Source: Caprimulgus europaeus (Eukaryota; Chordata; Aves; Caprimulgiformes; Caprimulgidae). From it: a stretch of 64,000 bases of DNA. Within the stretch, counting starts at the first letter, position 1. Each line of letters opens with the position of its first letter. The notes under the pieces were generated by a model that saw only the letters and a program-made list of their open reading frames with translations, made no database searches and was not told the origin of the DNA. Both the position numbers and the translations under genes were made by a program. The stretch is taken from positions 620,001 through 684,000 of the forward strand of contig OU015535.1 of assembly GCA_907165065.1 (NCBI GenBank). Reading direction: 5' to 3'. This document shows positions 10,965 to 25,900 of the stretch, piece after piece.

Positions 10965-13900
10965 CTTCAAAGAGAAAGGGGAAAAAAGCTTTAATTATTA
11001 TATTTATTATTATATATTTCAAAATCCAAAATAAAAGTCTTCACTACTGATGTAGTTCAAGAATATCTCTTACACTGAGCTATTTGCATCAGTCATACTT
11101 AAAAGGGAAGTAAGATTCTGCAGTGTCAGTAAAAGTGCTAAGGGGAAGATATTTAACCACAAAGAGCCCATTAGCTTCCAGTAATTAGCAGCTAATCTCT
11201 GTGGATGCACATGGGAAGTAATGGATACACAAACATTACTAGAAACCTTCTGAGTTCTTGATGTCTTGAAGTCTAGTTTTGTTGCAGCCTTTAAGCATTT
11301 AAAAATCCTTTAAGTCATGAAGCTTGAAGCCCTGACAGGATGGAATGAAATTGAATTTCCCCCAGCTAAAATGCTACAGGTTCTTTGCAGACAGCCCAAC
11401 CTCTCTACCAGCGCTGGATTTTTCCTGTACCGGTGCCCCTCCCAGCTGTACTCCCAGCTTTTGCACGGATTCTGCTTGCAGAAAGCAAGGGCATTGTATC
11501 TGTGAAACAGGGGAAGGTTTCAGAGCAGTGTAGCTGCAGTCCTTTTCACAGAGAGCATCAGCTGTGTAAACATTCTCTTTTGTTTCTTGCAGTTGTTTTT
11601 TGGTTGAACTGCTAATGGCAGTGAGGGAGGAACACACAAGGGAGATAGTATTAATTTAGTTCAAGCTTTGATCCCAGGCCTTGTGAAAATATATAAATGA
11701 GTTACACTGGACTGATAACAGACTTGATGACAAAGTAAAGCACGTGCTTGTATAGGACAGTAAGAATTCGGGGGGGTTCTTGCCTGGCATCATGAGGAAA
11801 CCTAAGATTTGGGTCTGTGTGCTCTCCTGCAGTAAGGGCTCTGCAACTCAGCCCTCTGCTAAATTCCGTTGGCTCTGGAGGAATGAGCGCTGATGAATTC
11901 TGAGGCGTGTTTTGAGAATGGCTTTTGTCTGTGAAGACTCTTAGTTCTTAAATGCATGATCACTGGAGCACGTGTGTGCATGCACAGGGCATGTGAAAGT
12001 TCACACCTGGCAAGGTTTTACAGCAACAGAAACAGAACTTGGAGCTCCTCCTGACAGGCGCGTGCACAGACACAGAGCCTCACGGCTCCGCTGCGTGAGC
12101 TCAGCTTTGTTATTTGCTTTCACCATAACGACCCTTCCAACACTGCAGAACTCAACCACAGAACCAAGACTTGCTTGTTGAAGCAGTGAAGGAGAAGTGG
12201 TGGCAAACACACTTGTGTTGCTGAAGTATTAAAAGCCAGGTTCACTTGGTATCCCTAATTAGGAAGTCTAATGCTGTTTTGGTTTCAAGGAATTCTGGGC
12301 GCCTGTTCAAGTCCTGTTTGCTTAAGCAGTGGAGTCAAAGCCCACAGGCCAGGCAAAGCACTGAAAAACAGTGGGGGAACTATCTAAGAAGCTGCTCCAC
12401 ACCTGTGTAGGCATGAAATAATTTGAGCTTGGCAGTACTGAACCCTGAAAATGAATTTATACATGTTTGTTAAGCATCAGGAGCTACGTGGCTGCTTGCA
12501 TCCAGCAGTACCTGGAAGGACTCTGGCACTGTCATGTGAATGAAGCGGGATAAATGACATGGAATAATTAATCCTGAACTCTGGAAGAAAAGCATTTCAG
12601 ATGGTTGGTTTAAAAAAGAACAGGCAATAATGGCCTGACATGTTTTGTGAGTTAGAAGAATCATGCTCAAAAGAGAACTGACACTTCCAGAGCTGTCCCT
12701 TTGTCCAAATAAGGGTCCGAGAAGACAAGCGGTGTTTGTTAGTTTAGGTGGTGCTCTGAACGTTGAAGTAGCATTGCAGTAACCCTCTCCTTGTGATTAC
12801 AGTGTTTAAGATGAGGGTGTTTGTGAAAATGTTCTTAAGAACAGTTATTCTTTCAGGATTTTATTACAGTGGGATAGATTACTATGATTTCATGCCACTT
12901 AAAGTATTTTAAGATATACTTTGCTTTTCTTTCAAAAAGAAACTGGATGGTTGCAAAGACTGGTTTGGACTTGTGAGAGCTTCTAAGAGGCAGAACTTTG
13001 TGGCTGGACAGAAAGGCAAAGGGTTCCTGCAGGCACAAACCACCAAATACACATTGGGAAAAGCAAGTTCTCGCTATGATACCTGTGTCTCTGTACCTTC
13101 ACATCCTACTTCCTATCTATCCTCAGTACTTCTGATTGCAACACAACAGCATTGCTCCAACAGCACACCACTGCAGAATCACAGCACTGCCTCGACTGGA
13201 AGAGACCTGTGAGATCATCGAGTCCAACCATGAACCCAACACTGACCAGTCCCCACTGACCCATGTCCCTCAGCACTGTGTCTACACGACTCTGCAATCC
13301 CTCCAGGGATGGGGACTCCACCACTGCCCTGGGCAACCCCTTCCAATGCCTCAGAACCCTTTCAGCAAAGAAATTCTTCCTCACATCCCATCTCAACTGC
13401 CCTGGGCACAACTGGAGCCCATTTCCTCTTGTCCTGTCCCTTGGTGGAACAGACCCACCCCCACCTCTCTGCACCCTCCGTTCAGGGACTTGAACAGAGC
13501 CAGAAGGTCTCCCCTCAGCCTCCTTTTCTCCAGGCTCAGCACCCCCAGTTCCCTCAGCCGGGAACTCAGCACACTTGTGCTCCAGACCCTTCCCCAGCTC
13601 CTTTCCCTTCTCTGGACACGCTCCAGCACCTCCAGGTCCTTCTTGGAGTGAGGGGCCCAAAACTGAACCCAGCACTTGAGCCGTGGCCTCACCAGTGCCC
13701 AGTGCAGGAGGAAGAAAACTTCCCTGGTCCTACTGGCCACAGTAGTGCTGATATAGGTCAGGCCACCTGGGCACTCTGCTGACTCATGTCAGCCAGGTGT
13801 CAACCAACACCCCCAGGTCCCTCTCTGAGGAGCCCTCTCCAGCCACTCCTCCCCAAGCCTGTCACGCTGCTGGGGGTTGTTGTGACCAAAGTGCAGAACC

Positions 13901-16900
13901 GGCATTTGGCCTTATGGAAACTCATGGAACTGGTCCTGGCCCATGGATCCAGCCTGGCCAGATCCCTCTGCAGAGCCTCCTGCCCCTCCAGCAGATCAAA
14001 CCCCCACCCACCTTGGTGTCCTCTGCAATCTGACTGAGGGTGCCCTCGATCTCCTTCTCCAGATCATTGATGAAGATGTTAAACAGGACTGGCCCCAGTA
14101 CTGAGCCCTGGGGACACCACTCATGACTGGCCACCAACTGGATTTACCTCCACTCCCCACCACCCCTAGGGCACGGCCATCCAGCCAGTTTTTTACCCAG
14201 CAAAGCAGATGCCCATCCAAGCTGTGAGCAGCCAGTTTCTCCAGGAGAATGCTGTGGGAAACGGTGTCCAAGGCTTTAGTAGAGTCGAGATAGACAACGT
14301 CCACAGCCTTTCCTTCAGTCACTAAGGGGGTGACCATGTTGTAGAAGATCAGGTTAGTCAAGCAGGACTTGCCTTCCATAAACCCACGCTGACTGGGCCT
14401 GATCATTTGTTGTCCTGCACGCCGAGGGCTTTGTCACCCTCCATGTGCCAAACCTACAGCCACTGCTGACTGCAGAGCCCAGCTGAACTCCTGAGGATTC
14501 TCACTATTTACTAAGTGACCTGTGAACTCTTTACTCTCAATGTGACAAAGATAAAAATGACAGAGATGGAAGCCACTTTGGCAATGTCGAGCAGAAACAA
14601 GCACTGAAAAGCGATGTCTCAGCATACACTGAGAGATTATTGGACAACAAAAACCAAGGAACTTGCTTACAGCCTCAAAGCCTGCTTAGCTGAAACGACC
14701 AGCAGGCAGATGCCTTCAACCAAGACACATGCAAGTGTTGTGTTGATTTTTCCATGACTCTCTTCCCATATCCCCCAGTATTTTCAGGTTGCTTTTTCCA
14801 GTCCCTTTCTGGAATCTCCTCTGAGCCAGGACCTGGATTTTGCTCTTGTACCAACTCTATCCAGTGCAGAGACAGCTGTATTCTGTCTCTTTTGTAAGAA
14901 ACAAAAAAGCTATGTCAGCTGCACGTCAATATTACAAGCCTTATGCATCCTGGTTTCCTAGGAACTTCCTCCTTGAACAGAAAGTTGTTTTTTCAGTTGT
15001 GCTAAAAAGCGGAACATTGAAAGGCAAATAGAGATGCCAAAGGTGGCACCTCTGGCTCAGCAAATGCCATGTGTGAACTCTGGCTATCACCTTCAAGGCT
15101 TTTAATTTACAGCAGACTTATGATCTGTCATCCAGAACCCATTCATTTAAAGGGAAAGATTTGGAAAAAAGTTACAAGAATAAATTATCCTATGTCACTA
15201 GCAAAAGAAGTGATGCATAGCTGCTCCCTACTAGTGAAGGCGTCACTTAGTTCAGTGAGTAACGGGGTTCAACTAATGCTGAAATCTAAGCATTTCCTCT
15301 GATTTCCACAGGTAACTTTGATCAAATCCTCCAAATTTATGGTCTAGGGCTTTGGGTGCTGCTAACAAACGTCGCAGGTTTTCAGGAACTTTGCAAAGTG
15401 CCATGGGATTCCTTTTGCATTCTGCCTTGCAAGAGCATGAGGGTAAATATCACAGCAGGTTAAGACAGCAAAGAGTAGCATTGGTGACTTGTTTAAGGTC
15501 AAAACAGAAAACTCAGATTTCTCTCTACTCTCAGTGGAGTTCTAGTTGGGCTTTTTTGGGTCATTCATGCTCACTTAGTGGTGACATTGTTTCAGAAAAG
15601 AGCCTGGTTCTATAGCTATTAGATCAATATTCTGCCTTACAGAATGAGGCAGAGGGTGTAGGGCACACAAGTCCAGCAATACTAACTTAAAATACCTCAT
15701 TTTTAGTGGCAAGTACTGGTTCCTGTGCCTCACAGCACTGTACCCATGAGCAGAACCTCTATCTCTGAGAACAGCAAAGACACTGAACTCCCAGGAACGT
15801 GAAGGTCTGTAATTAAACAAATAGGACCGAAAGGGGAATGGGGGGGAAGACAGGGAGCAGGGAATCAACCCTAGAGCTGTCTGGTTAAATGTGTCCAAAG
15901 CACTCACCAACACAGCTCCTATTTGAACTCACTCTTAAAATTATTTCTAGCACATGGTAAAGGTATTGCATCCTATTTCTTTGGTAGAACATAGAGAAGA
16001 TTTCCCCAGCGATAAGCAGAATTCCAGACACTCTGTTTGTAGTCCCAGGATGGTTCCTGGACTGTCTTTTCATATTATATGCAATTTCAGTTTTTTTTAC
16101 TTAACTCATAGTATGTAGATAATAGATGAGGTATGTTCTTCTGGTGAAATCTTGCTCCAGGTAAATTATTTTTTTTTAACTTTAATTTCAGTTTAACTCA
16201 GGTTTGAAAATTAACAATAACAAGTACATTTCTGCTATTCCCCACCCAGAGTCTTAGGATGCTTTGAATAATTTCCTAAATTTAAAACAAAGGGGGTTTT
16301 TTCATTATTGTCAAGCCTTTGCTACCAAACCTGTGATTTGCCTGCAGAAACACAAACAAACTGAAGACAATATCCCACACCAGCATGAAGATGGACATTT
16401 TAACTTACACTTTTCTTTCAGAGTTCTATGTTCACAATATATTCTTATAATATTACTTATGATATGACTGATATGGAACAAATACATTCCAGTCATAAGA
16501 TTAAGTAACAGGTCTTGCCAGAAACAGAATTATGAAACTGGGCAGGCTGCATGATCCCATCTGGCCTATTAATGCTTCTTTTACAGTATTTCATAATTTT
16601 CCTTCCTCCTCAGGCCTTCTGAAAAGAAAAATATTCATACTCTGGGCAAATGAGGATGAGGAAGTTGATCAAAACTGCTGCCCTTATCTCTTTTGTTGCA
16701 CTATTTCCATGGTCTTAAGAGAAAACTTCAATCAATTCTGAATAAAGACTTTCAAATTTAACAGCTTTCTAAAAATAAACGGGGAGTCCATGCACCACCT
16801 TATGTATCACCTTATAGGCTGCATCCTATAAGAAAAACACATGTCAGTGGTTCTTGCTGTTGCTACGTACCAAGGAATATCAGGAGCACTCCCACCATCA

Positions 16901-19900
16901 CTTGCAGGGTGAGAGACAGGCTGATAAGAACGATGAGTGGGATGTAGAAGGAGAAGGAAGGTCCTTGCTCCATCACGGCTTTCAGCTGGGAGGCGTTGGC
17001 CATCAGCAGGGCGATGTCCAACATGCTCTCCGCGGCGCTCTTCTTGTTCGCGTAGTGGTTGATGTTCATGGGCCCATTCCTCTGAAACCACTGTGGCACT
17101 CTGCGCTGAATTGGGAGAGAGGAAAGAGATCATTCACATCTCTCCTAATTGGTGCAGTGAGCAAGAGATCACTTGGCCCATCAACTGATGTCTGTAATCA
17201 CAGTGATAGCGGCACTGAGACTGCCAGTGCACCTTCCTCACCGCTACCTGACAAAAGAGCAGTGAACAGTGTCTGTACTGCACTTGGGCAGATGACACAC
17301 ATTTTCCAGCTTTCAGTTTAAATAGTCAGTATGTTTCTACCCTGGGAAAAAGAGAGATTGAAAAAGCTGAAAAGTTTGCACTGAGAAAAGCTGGGAGGGA
17401 AAAACCACTGGAAAAGTTATCAAGCAAACACTCTGTTGTAACTAATTCACTCCAGGAATAATTAAAAATACAAATATTTATTAAATTCACCCTCTGTCAT
17501 CACCCATCTGCATAGTTCCTTCATTATTCATGAGTCTTATTTTGAGGATTTATGTAGAAGTTGGCCATGGTATGAGCTTTGCTTGACCTCCTTCCCTGCT
17601 GCTTCCTATTCTGCCATGCCACTGTCCAGGTCCATCCATACACAGTGAATTGCTTTTCTGCTTAAATATCATATGATCTGTGATTGCCCAGCACTGCCCA
17701 ATTACAAGGAATTTTTCTTTCCACTTTCACATCAGAAGTTTGGGTGTTTGTTTTGTTTTGTTGGTTTTTTGTTGGTTTTTTTTTTTAAATTCCCCTGCTA
17801 ACAAACAGAAAAATAAAAAAACCCCCAAACAACTGCAGGGCCAAACCAGAGCTGGTTACCCCGGCGGGATGGATAAAATGAGATTTTCCTGATGACAATT
17901 CATGTGACCCAACCTGGAATTTGACAGCTCATCTCCCAAGGGTGCCTATTTCTCTACAGATTAGATGCAAATTAAGTTAACTTGGTTAGGCTTAGATGCC
18001 TGAGATTAAGAGAGTAGGTAACCCTGCTTTCCGCAGTCTCTGAACAGCTTAGGAACTTCATTCTCCCTGCACTTACTGCTGGATTTTATTTTCAAAAATG
18101 ATACACAAATATACTCCAAGGAAGCTCATTCTAGCTGACTTCTTTAACCCTGCTTCTTAGAGACCTTTTCACTGCAGAAATGTGTTCCTGCCTGCCAGAA
18201 AATACCGTGCGGAAAGTCTGGCTTTGAAGGCGAGTTCAAATGCAGGAAACGCCCTCTGTTTACTCTTCAGCAGCACTAGGAACAGCAAATTTCCAGCTCC
18301 AGAGCCAGGTTTGCCACTGCCCAGACTTAAAAGTGTCCTTTTACATAAGACAGATATTGATACACACAGCAAACACACCGCCAGCTTTTCCAGGGTATTC
18401 GAATACCGAACTTGACCTGTTTTCACCAGACATGTTGTAATCAACCACAGCTGAGGTATTTTACTGAGTGAAAAATGTCATGGGCAGATGTTGATACTCT
18501 CTGCAAAGAGAAGGAGCCAAAGTCATGGCAGCTTCACGTAGGTGCCTTACTGAGACCAGGCTCCCAGGAAGAAGATGGTTCTGAGACAGATGCTGACTTC
18601 AGTCAGGAAGAACTCGATATTCACTTGGCTTTGTCTATAGTCCACAATCCATAAGTGCAATTTGGCTGGGGAAATCTGTCCCACATTTGTCACCTTTTCT
18701 CTCCCCAAGGAGAGCCTCCTCTTCCCACCCCCTGCCCTGTTAAACCACATCAGGATGCTTCAGAAAAAATACTTTAATTCTAGTGTATCGTCCAACAGAA
18801 GCACTAAACGAGGTGTGGATATTCATTCCCTTATGGAAAGCATTGTGGAATATATGCTGGCAGTACTCAGTAGAAAAAGCCAGACTAACATTTTTCACTG
18901 TTTATTGTACAGTAAAAAGCCAAACACACGTTCAGCTCTTGGCTACCTTACGGCAGCAGTGTAAGAGGGGATGGGGAACTACAGGTGCAATTTCTGGGCA
19001 TGAATTGAAAAGAAACTCTTCTCAGCAGACTGTCGAAGTAATACTATCTATTTTCTCACAGGTTCACAATAGAGGAAGTGTTTTCCTATGTCTAGTAGCT
19101 AATTAGCTCCTTCCTGCCAAAAATACTGACTTTGAAATACCGATTGGATCTACGAGGCTGCAGTGGGTAACACAGGCAAAGTCTACACAGGCAGCTGCGA
19201 CTCAGTTCTTAATCACGACGGAAGGGGACTGCAGGGACAACGTGACGACCGGTTTCTTTGCTTTCTCTCGATGTAAGAATGTGATCATGTTTTATATGGC
19301 TTCTTTTTTTTTTAACTACACAAAAGAGTAAACAGTCTGGGCTACATCTTCCTTTCAGTTACATCTGTGGCTAGGTGATGTAAGACAGTTTTTACACACC
19401 CAACGGAACACGATCTTTCCTTTTTCCCGAGGAAATGTACTGCTGCACTTTTAGCACCTTGCTGTTTGCTAATTTTCTGTAGGGTCAGGTGGGACCTGAC
19501 CGGCTCTGAGGTTTGAACTGCAGTGGAAGCAAGGTTTTGAGTCACTTCTGATCTCAGAAAAATGGAGAAGACTTTTCAAAGTCAGGGGCTGCTAAGGCAA
19601 ACTAAGGCAAAACTTCTTATTCCTGGAATGACAACTCAGCTATTTACTACGTTTAGATTCTAAGAAATGGCATTTTATTCTGTTCAGAGGCTTTCAGCTA
19701 CCACTCCTGAAAGCAGACCAGTTCAGAATCGCAACTAGACATATGGAGAAGTGAAAGGTCGGCTCTACTACCAGAGCTTCTTCTCAGCCTGTGATCTTGC
19801 CTTCTGCCAGGAAAAAGGATCTGTAATCATGAAAGTCCCAGAAACAAGCATTTCCCATCTCCTGATTGAGAAATGGAGCCTGCTGACTTATGCTGGAAAA

Positions 19901-22900
19901 TCACAAAATGAAACAAAACCAAACAAGCAAATTAGCCCTGGCTTCTGGAAGCAAGTTGAAGGCAACTGCCCAAAGAATTGGAACAAATGCAGTCAGTACC
20001 ATGGCAGCAAATTTCAGGATCAGACTACAGGCTGCACAGCAATATATGGACTGGCAATGAAAGAAGAGCTGTTGCCTTAACCTCAAGATAATGACAGTCA
20101 TGTACAACAGCAATTACACAGGAGCTTTGCTATGTGGCTTTATGGTTGCAGGGAGGATCCAAGCACGCAGCAACATGTGCAGCCGGCAGCACCGAAGGAC
20201 ACCTACTGTGCTGCCATCACCTGCAGGGCTGCAGAGGGGACGTGGAGCTCCTGGAGATTCCCTAGGACACGGGTGAAGTACGGCTTTTCCTGCAACTGCC
20301 ACTTGGCAAGAGAACAAACAGTGTGTGTTCCACGTGACCTGCCTCAGTCTCCCTGTAACCAAACCACCACATTCCACACTTCCAGTACTCAAATTCCCTG
20401 GTACAGACAAGGTGCTCCCTCCAGCTGGCGTTACCAAAGGAGTGTGAGGAGAAGCAGCGTGTGTGTTCACAAGCAGGAGAGCTTGGTGTAGCTGGAACTG
20501 CTGCATCTTCCCCTCCCTGTGAGTAACAGCCCACTCTCAGGTCTCCCATTCCCTCAAACCCTGAGCAGCACAACCCACCGTGCTCGTCTACACACAGTTA
20601 TAAAAAGGAGAGGAGTGAAAAGCCTCCCCCTCTTGCTCTGTCTGTGACAGGAGGAATCCCCTGTGGAGGAGTTCACTTTCACAGTCACACACCGCTGTCC
20701 CCACAGACAGCACCGCTCCGCGTCTCCGCGCGGCAGCAGGGACTGTTTGCTCGCCCAGAGCACTCAGTTTGCCAGGATAAAGCTAAGTTGCTACGTCAGA
20801 AACTGGCACTTTCCTTCCCTAAGACCAAACCTCCACACCAGGACTGAACAGTGTTGGATACACAGTCTTATTGACAACGGTGTGGGCACAGACTTTGCCA
20901 CTGCTTCGCTTCACTCGTCATTTAAACAGCACATCCAGAAGAACTGAGTCCCTCTGAAATACAGAAAGGATTTACTCATTACATTTATGAAAAAATAGAT
21001 AAAAGTGGCACTGAGGCAAATGTCCTTAGGTGCTGAGTTTCATGAATCCTGTCTAAGACACACCTGGTGATTCAACAGGAAGGAAACAGCACTGAAAATG
21101 GAAAAAAAATTGAAAACAAACAATAAAGTATCTTTGCCAAACACAGGAGCTCGCTATAGTAAGGATTTCTGCTTCCATTACAGCATTAAATTGCTACTTG
21201 TGACAAAATTCATGCATCTGTTTGCTCAGCAGTATGTTTATCAAACACTAGTGGCTGCTGAAGGAGTCAAATTAACGTCCTGGCAACCTGATTAAAAAAA
21301 AAAAAGGAAAGCCCAAGAGTATTTTTTTTTTCTTATCCAATTTGACCTCACTGACTTTCCCAAAATGGAACCAGTTAGTCTGTCTGGAGAGGATGGGTGA
21401 GGTTTTTGACATGTCAGTCATCTGTAATCCAAAGAGGAAAAAAACACTGGTGAAAATGACACCTATTCTGCATTCATATTTGGAACTTAGTTATGTTCGT
21501 TTCTGCCACTCTGCCCTATGAAGGCAGGAGAGAATAAATTATTTGGATTTGAGTGTGAGTTTTTAGGATTAATTCTTTCTCTTTTAGTATGCCCCTAGGT
21601 ACTTTACTCAGCTTCTTAAACGTCTTCTACCATATATCTGTTTCCCTAAAAAGATTTTAAGAAAATATTTTTTAAAAGCCAAAACACAAGTCCCACAAAA
21701 ACTGTAAAAGGCAAATATTGTCTGAACCAATAAGACCTTGAAAATTCCAAGTTAAGAGTCTGATGTTTTGTGAAGATTGAATTTGCTGAAGTTAACAGAC
21801 ACTTGCAATATCACGAGATTGGTTACTGTTTTCTTCTTAAATCCCACTAGAAAAGCAGTATTTTGCAGTTAGCAAGATCCCAAATTAACACTTAGAACCA
21901 GAAAGTGCAAAGTGTAAGCCATAAATATAGCCTGAGTTGATTTTGATTTGCAATTGGAACTGCAGCTACTCAATATCAGCTGGGAGTGCAGGACCCACAG
22001 CTCAACATGTTTTGCCGTCAGGCCCAGAGTGCCCCATCTGGGTTCTCGAAACATCCAAATATTTCTTTTACTATTATTTCTTTTAGTATTGGTACAATAT
22101 TAGCACTAAATACTTCCATGATATTCCAACTTTAAATCACTATGCAGCAGAATGCCTTTATTAAATACAGGAGACCCACAGTTTTGTATGGCATAATTGG
22201 GAAAATAATGCTGATTATTAGTTCCATATTTCAAACAAGGTTTCTAAGAACTGTGCTTCTGATCAATAACACCTTCCTTAAGCTGTCAGAAGGTTCTGCA
22301 TCTGCACATACATTTACTCTGAAATACAGTCTTCATACTCTTTGGCTTGGTCTAACTCTTCAATTTTAGACACTTTTAACAGCAAAACAGCCTTGACCAA
22401 CATGACCTCTGGGTTTGTAATGTCACGCTTCCTTAAATTCTTGTGTTTAGAGACAGTCCTGATTTTAAAATAGTGGGAACAGGCTATGTAACAATGAGGC
22501 TGTGCAAATAAAAGGCTGAGTCATGCTGATCTTACAAAGGACTGTTCCTTACTGTGTTTTGCAGTAGTCTTTCTAATCAAAACTGTTAAAAAGATGCCAA
22601 AAAGCCCTTTTATTTAAGAAAGCAGTTTTCTAAGTTTTTGAAGCATTCACCTTTAAGAAAAACACTGCACAACAAACTTTTCCAGATCTTTTAGAGGTAA
22701 TTTCATGTTCAGGAAAAATCCAGTTATATTAAAAAAAGAGAAGGATCAGACACAGAAGGAATAATGCAGGCCTAAAACAGAAGACATTTTCAGAACTTTA
22801 CTTTCATTTTTTTCTAAGATCAACCCTACTATTACTGAATTGAACTAGTAACTTTATACTACATAATAATCCTCATTGATGTGGAATTTCTGTCCATATC

Positions 22901-25900
22901 TCCATCACCTACACACTGGAAATGTAACGGGCCACACATGCCCATTGTGAAACTGGACTTGCCTTCTGTCTCAGTGATCTTCTGATCTAGAAAGATAGGG
23001 AAAATATTCTACAAAGAAAAGAGATATTCTTCCAATAGAAATATCTTAAGCTGTATCAGTTATGTAAGAGATAATTGGATCCTTTGCACATCTCCTCAGA
23101 AGATATTTCTTTTCCTCCAATAAAACATTAGATGACTTGTTCATCTCAGCACTGACTCAGAGAGGAAAAAAAAAACCACATCTGGAGCGAATCATCAGTT
23201 CCACTTCCCGCAGGAATTTCACTTGAGGAGGGTGGGAATCTGTCCATACAAGTACCAACCTAGGGGAACACTAACTAGCGTGTGAGACTCCTGCAATCAC
23301 ACCTTCAGACACTATGGCTGCAGGTAACTATTAAAAACAAAAAAGGGGAAAAACTCAGCCTGTGTTCATCTTTCACAGACAACATCAACCTTCTAGCATC
23401 TTTAACAGCCTGTATGAAGAAGAGCCACTTCCCATAGGAACAGACAGAAAATGCAAGTATGACTATGTCAATCAAAAACCAAGTGGCAACCCTGCTGATC
23501 CCTGAGAGCTAAAAAGTTAGTATGAAAAACAGGGAAAATACAGTCATGTAGGTCCAGGGCAGAGCATTGTTTTCCTAAAGTCATACTGGTTCCAGGATCA
23601 AGTTAGAGTATTTTTAGTCATTAAATGACTTCAAAATAATCAGCACACCTGACAGCTTTGTGAAAAGAAGTAATACCTTTAGCTTGCTCACACAGCTATT
23701 TAAACAGAAGCTTTCTCCCCTATGATTTCTTTTTTTGTCTTGCACTGCTACTGCCCATTGCAGTGATGAGGTCTTATAACACAATTTCTCCCAACTGGGC
23801 TGTGGGCTGCCTATTTGGTGTTGTTAAAGCAGTGTTTGTTTATTCAAGCTACTTAAAAAAAAACAATCAAGCAGATACTTATCACCAGTAGTTTCAATAT
23901 CTGGAGTACATAAAATATTTCAAACTCAGTTTGATCTAAGTAACACTATGGAACATGCCACTTCAGTCTATATGCAGTAAAATTATTTCAAGTTCCTACA
24001 AATTTTAAATTTGTTACTAGCAGTATAACGCTAAGAAAATTCCATGTCCCAAAATTACTTGTGAATTCATGTACAATTTTGATACATTTTTAGTAATAGC
24101 ATGACTATAATAGCAGCCAACCACTCCAGAGCTGTTCTTTTCTACTGTCCAATTCTTGTTCATCTTTTTCACAGTTCTTTAACTTTCTCAACTATAATTT
24201 CCCGCTATCTTGGAAACATTAAACTAGGTTTTACAACATGATAAACTCAGACTGTTTCAATATGGACCATGAATAGGGAAAACAAATAGAGGAAGATGAA
24301 AAAACAGTGACTATCTGGATTTGTATGAACAGATCCTTTGTAGATGTGGCCAGACAGGTGATTACTCACATTGGTCAGTGAAGTGTCCCAGGCCAACCCA
24401 CTACTAGAAGCAAGGAATTTATTGCTTCTAAAAGCCGGACAGCTGCTAAAAAAATGTATCCAAATTAATGATGAAATTAAAATAAACCACCTAAAACCAC
24501 TGCATGGTCACTCATCCAGAATTACAGTGGGCTTACCTAGCCTTTTTTGTGTGTGCTTCTACAATGCTTTGAGGGTAAGACAACCATATCTGGATTTCAC
24601 ATCAGCTCTTCTGCAAGAGGAGGCAGCAGTCTGTTGCTGAAGATGTGCCACAGAATCTATTCTGAGGAGAGGGCGGATGGGCAGTGAGCAAACCCAGGAG
24701 GGCCAAGCTGCGATGCCTGCGAGCATTCCTAAAAGCAGCCACTGACGCACTTTTCACTCCAATACTGAAGATTTGGGCACCTGCGGATTCGTGGTCTCTC
24801 CAGGTGTAGCTGGCTGCTGAGTTGGGGTGTTCTTTCTTTGTGTGAATTGTGAACACAGTCAGATTTTTTCAGGTATCTCCTACTCATAAGACTGTTTTTT
24901 AAGAAATCTGTCCCCATCTGTTTTACCTCATATATACTTTTTTTTTTTGGTGAGAAAATGAAAAAAGTGTCTGTAAAGTTCTCTGAAGTGCTACTGCACA
25001 TGTATAATACAATACAATAGTATGTCTCACTGCTTATTCTTTAGATGGCACTCACATAGCACTTGCAGTTTCTATGGGAATGATGTAACAAAATGATGAT
25101 TGCCCACATTGAGGGTGAAGTAAAACAGGAAAGTTGCAGAAAAATCCTTGGAGCAGGCTAAGTTAAAAAAAAAAAATCCCCATTACTAGTATTTGTGATG
25201 CAATCACAAACCTTTATTAATAAAAAAAGCAAATTTCTGAGAAGTCAGTGCTTTAAAGGAAACCCCTTCAGGCCACCAGTGTGACCTGCATATCCCAGCC
25301 TTGATTATCTTTGGGTACTTCCCAAGAGTTATTAAAACCAGATTATTTTTTTTTCTTGGTATGATATTCACGAGCACAAAGGTTTGTCAGGAAGGGAGGG
25401 AGGAAGGACAGATCTGCTACACAATCAGTCCAGTCTGTCTGTAACCAGAAAGTTTTCCTAGTGACGTAGAAGGTGGGCTAGTACAACTGTTTCTATGTGG
25501 CAGAGTCTTAGGTTGGAATAAAAGCTGCTTTATAGAGTTTAGTCTCTTCCAAAACAACATAAAAGATGCTCTTTTACCAGTCTGGCTTTTCAGTTAAGTG
25601 GCATGCTTGGAAAACATCCTTTCTTTGTAAACAGAATATGGGATGACATGCTTTCCAGTGAAGATCTCTGGTCATGTTTTGACTCCATGGAGTAGTAGAA
25701 AGCTGGGTATTTATCTTCTTGTTTTTATTTGGATTACTGTATTCAGAAAAAAACCCATACAAGCCCAACCCTTTGAGTGAAATTCCTCCTACTTTTGTGC
25801 TGACTTATCTCCTGTGTTGATTCCCCGAGTAACTTTTCCACCCTCTCCCAAGTCACCTGGGTGGAAACACCGCAGGCTGGAGCGGTGTGGTGTGCTCGGA

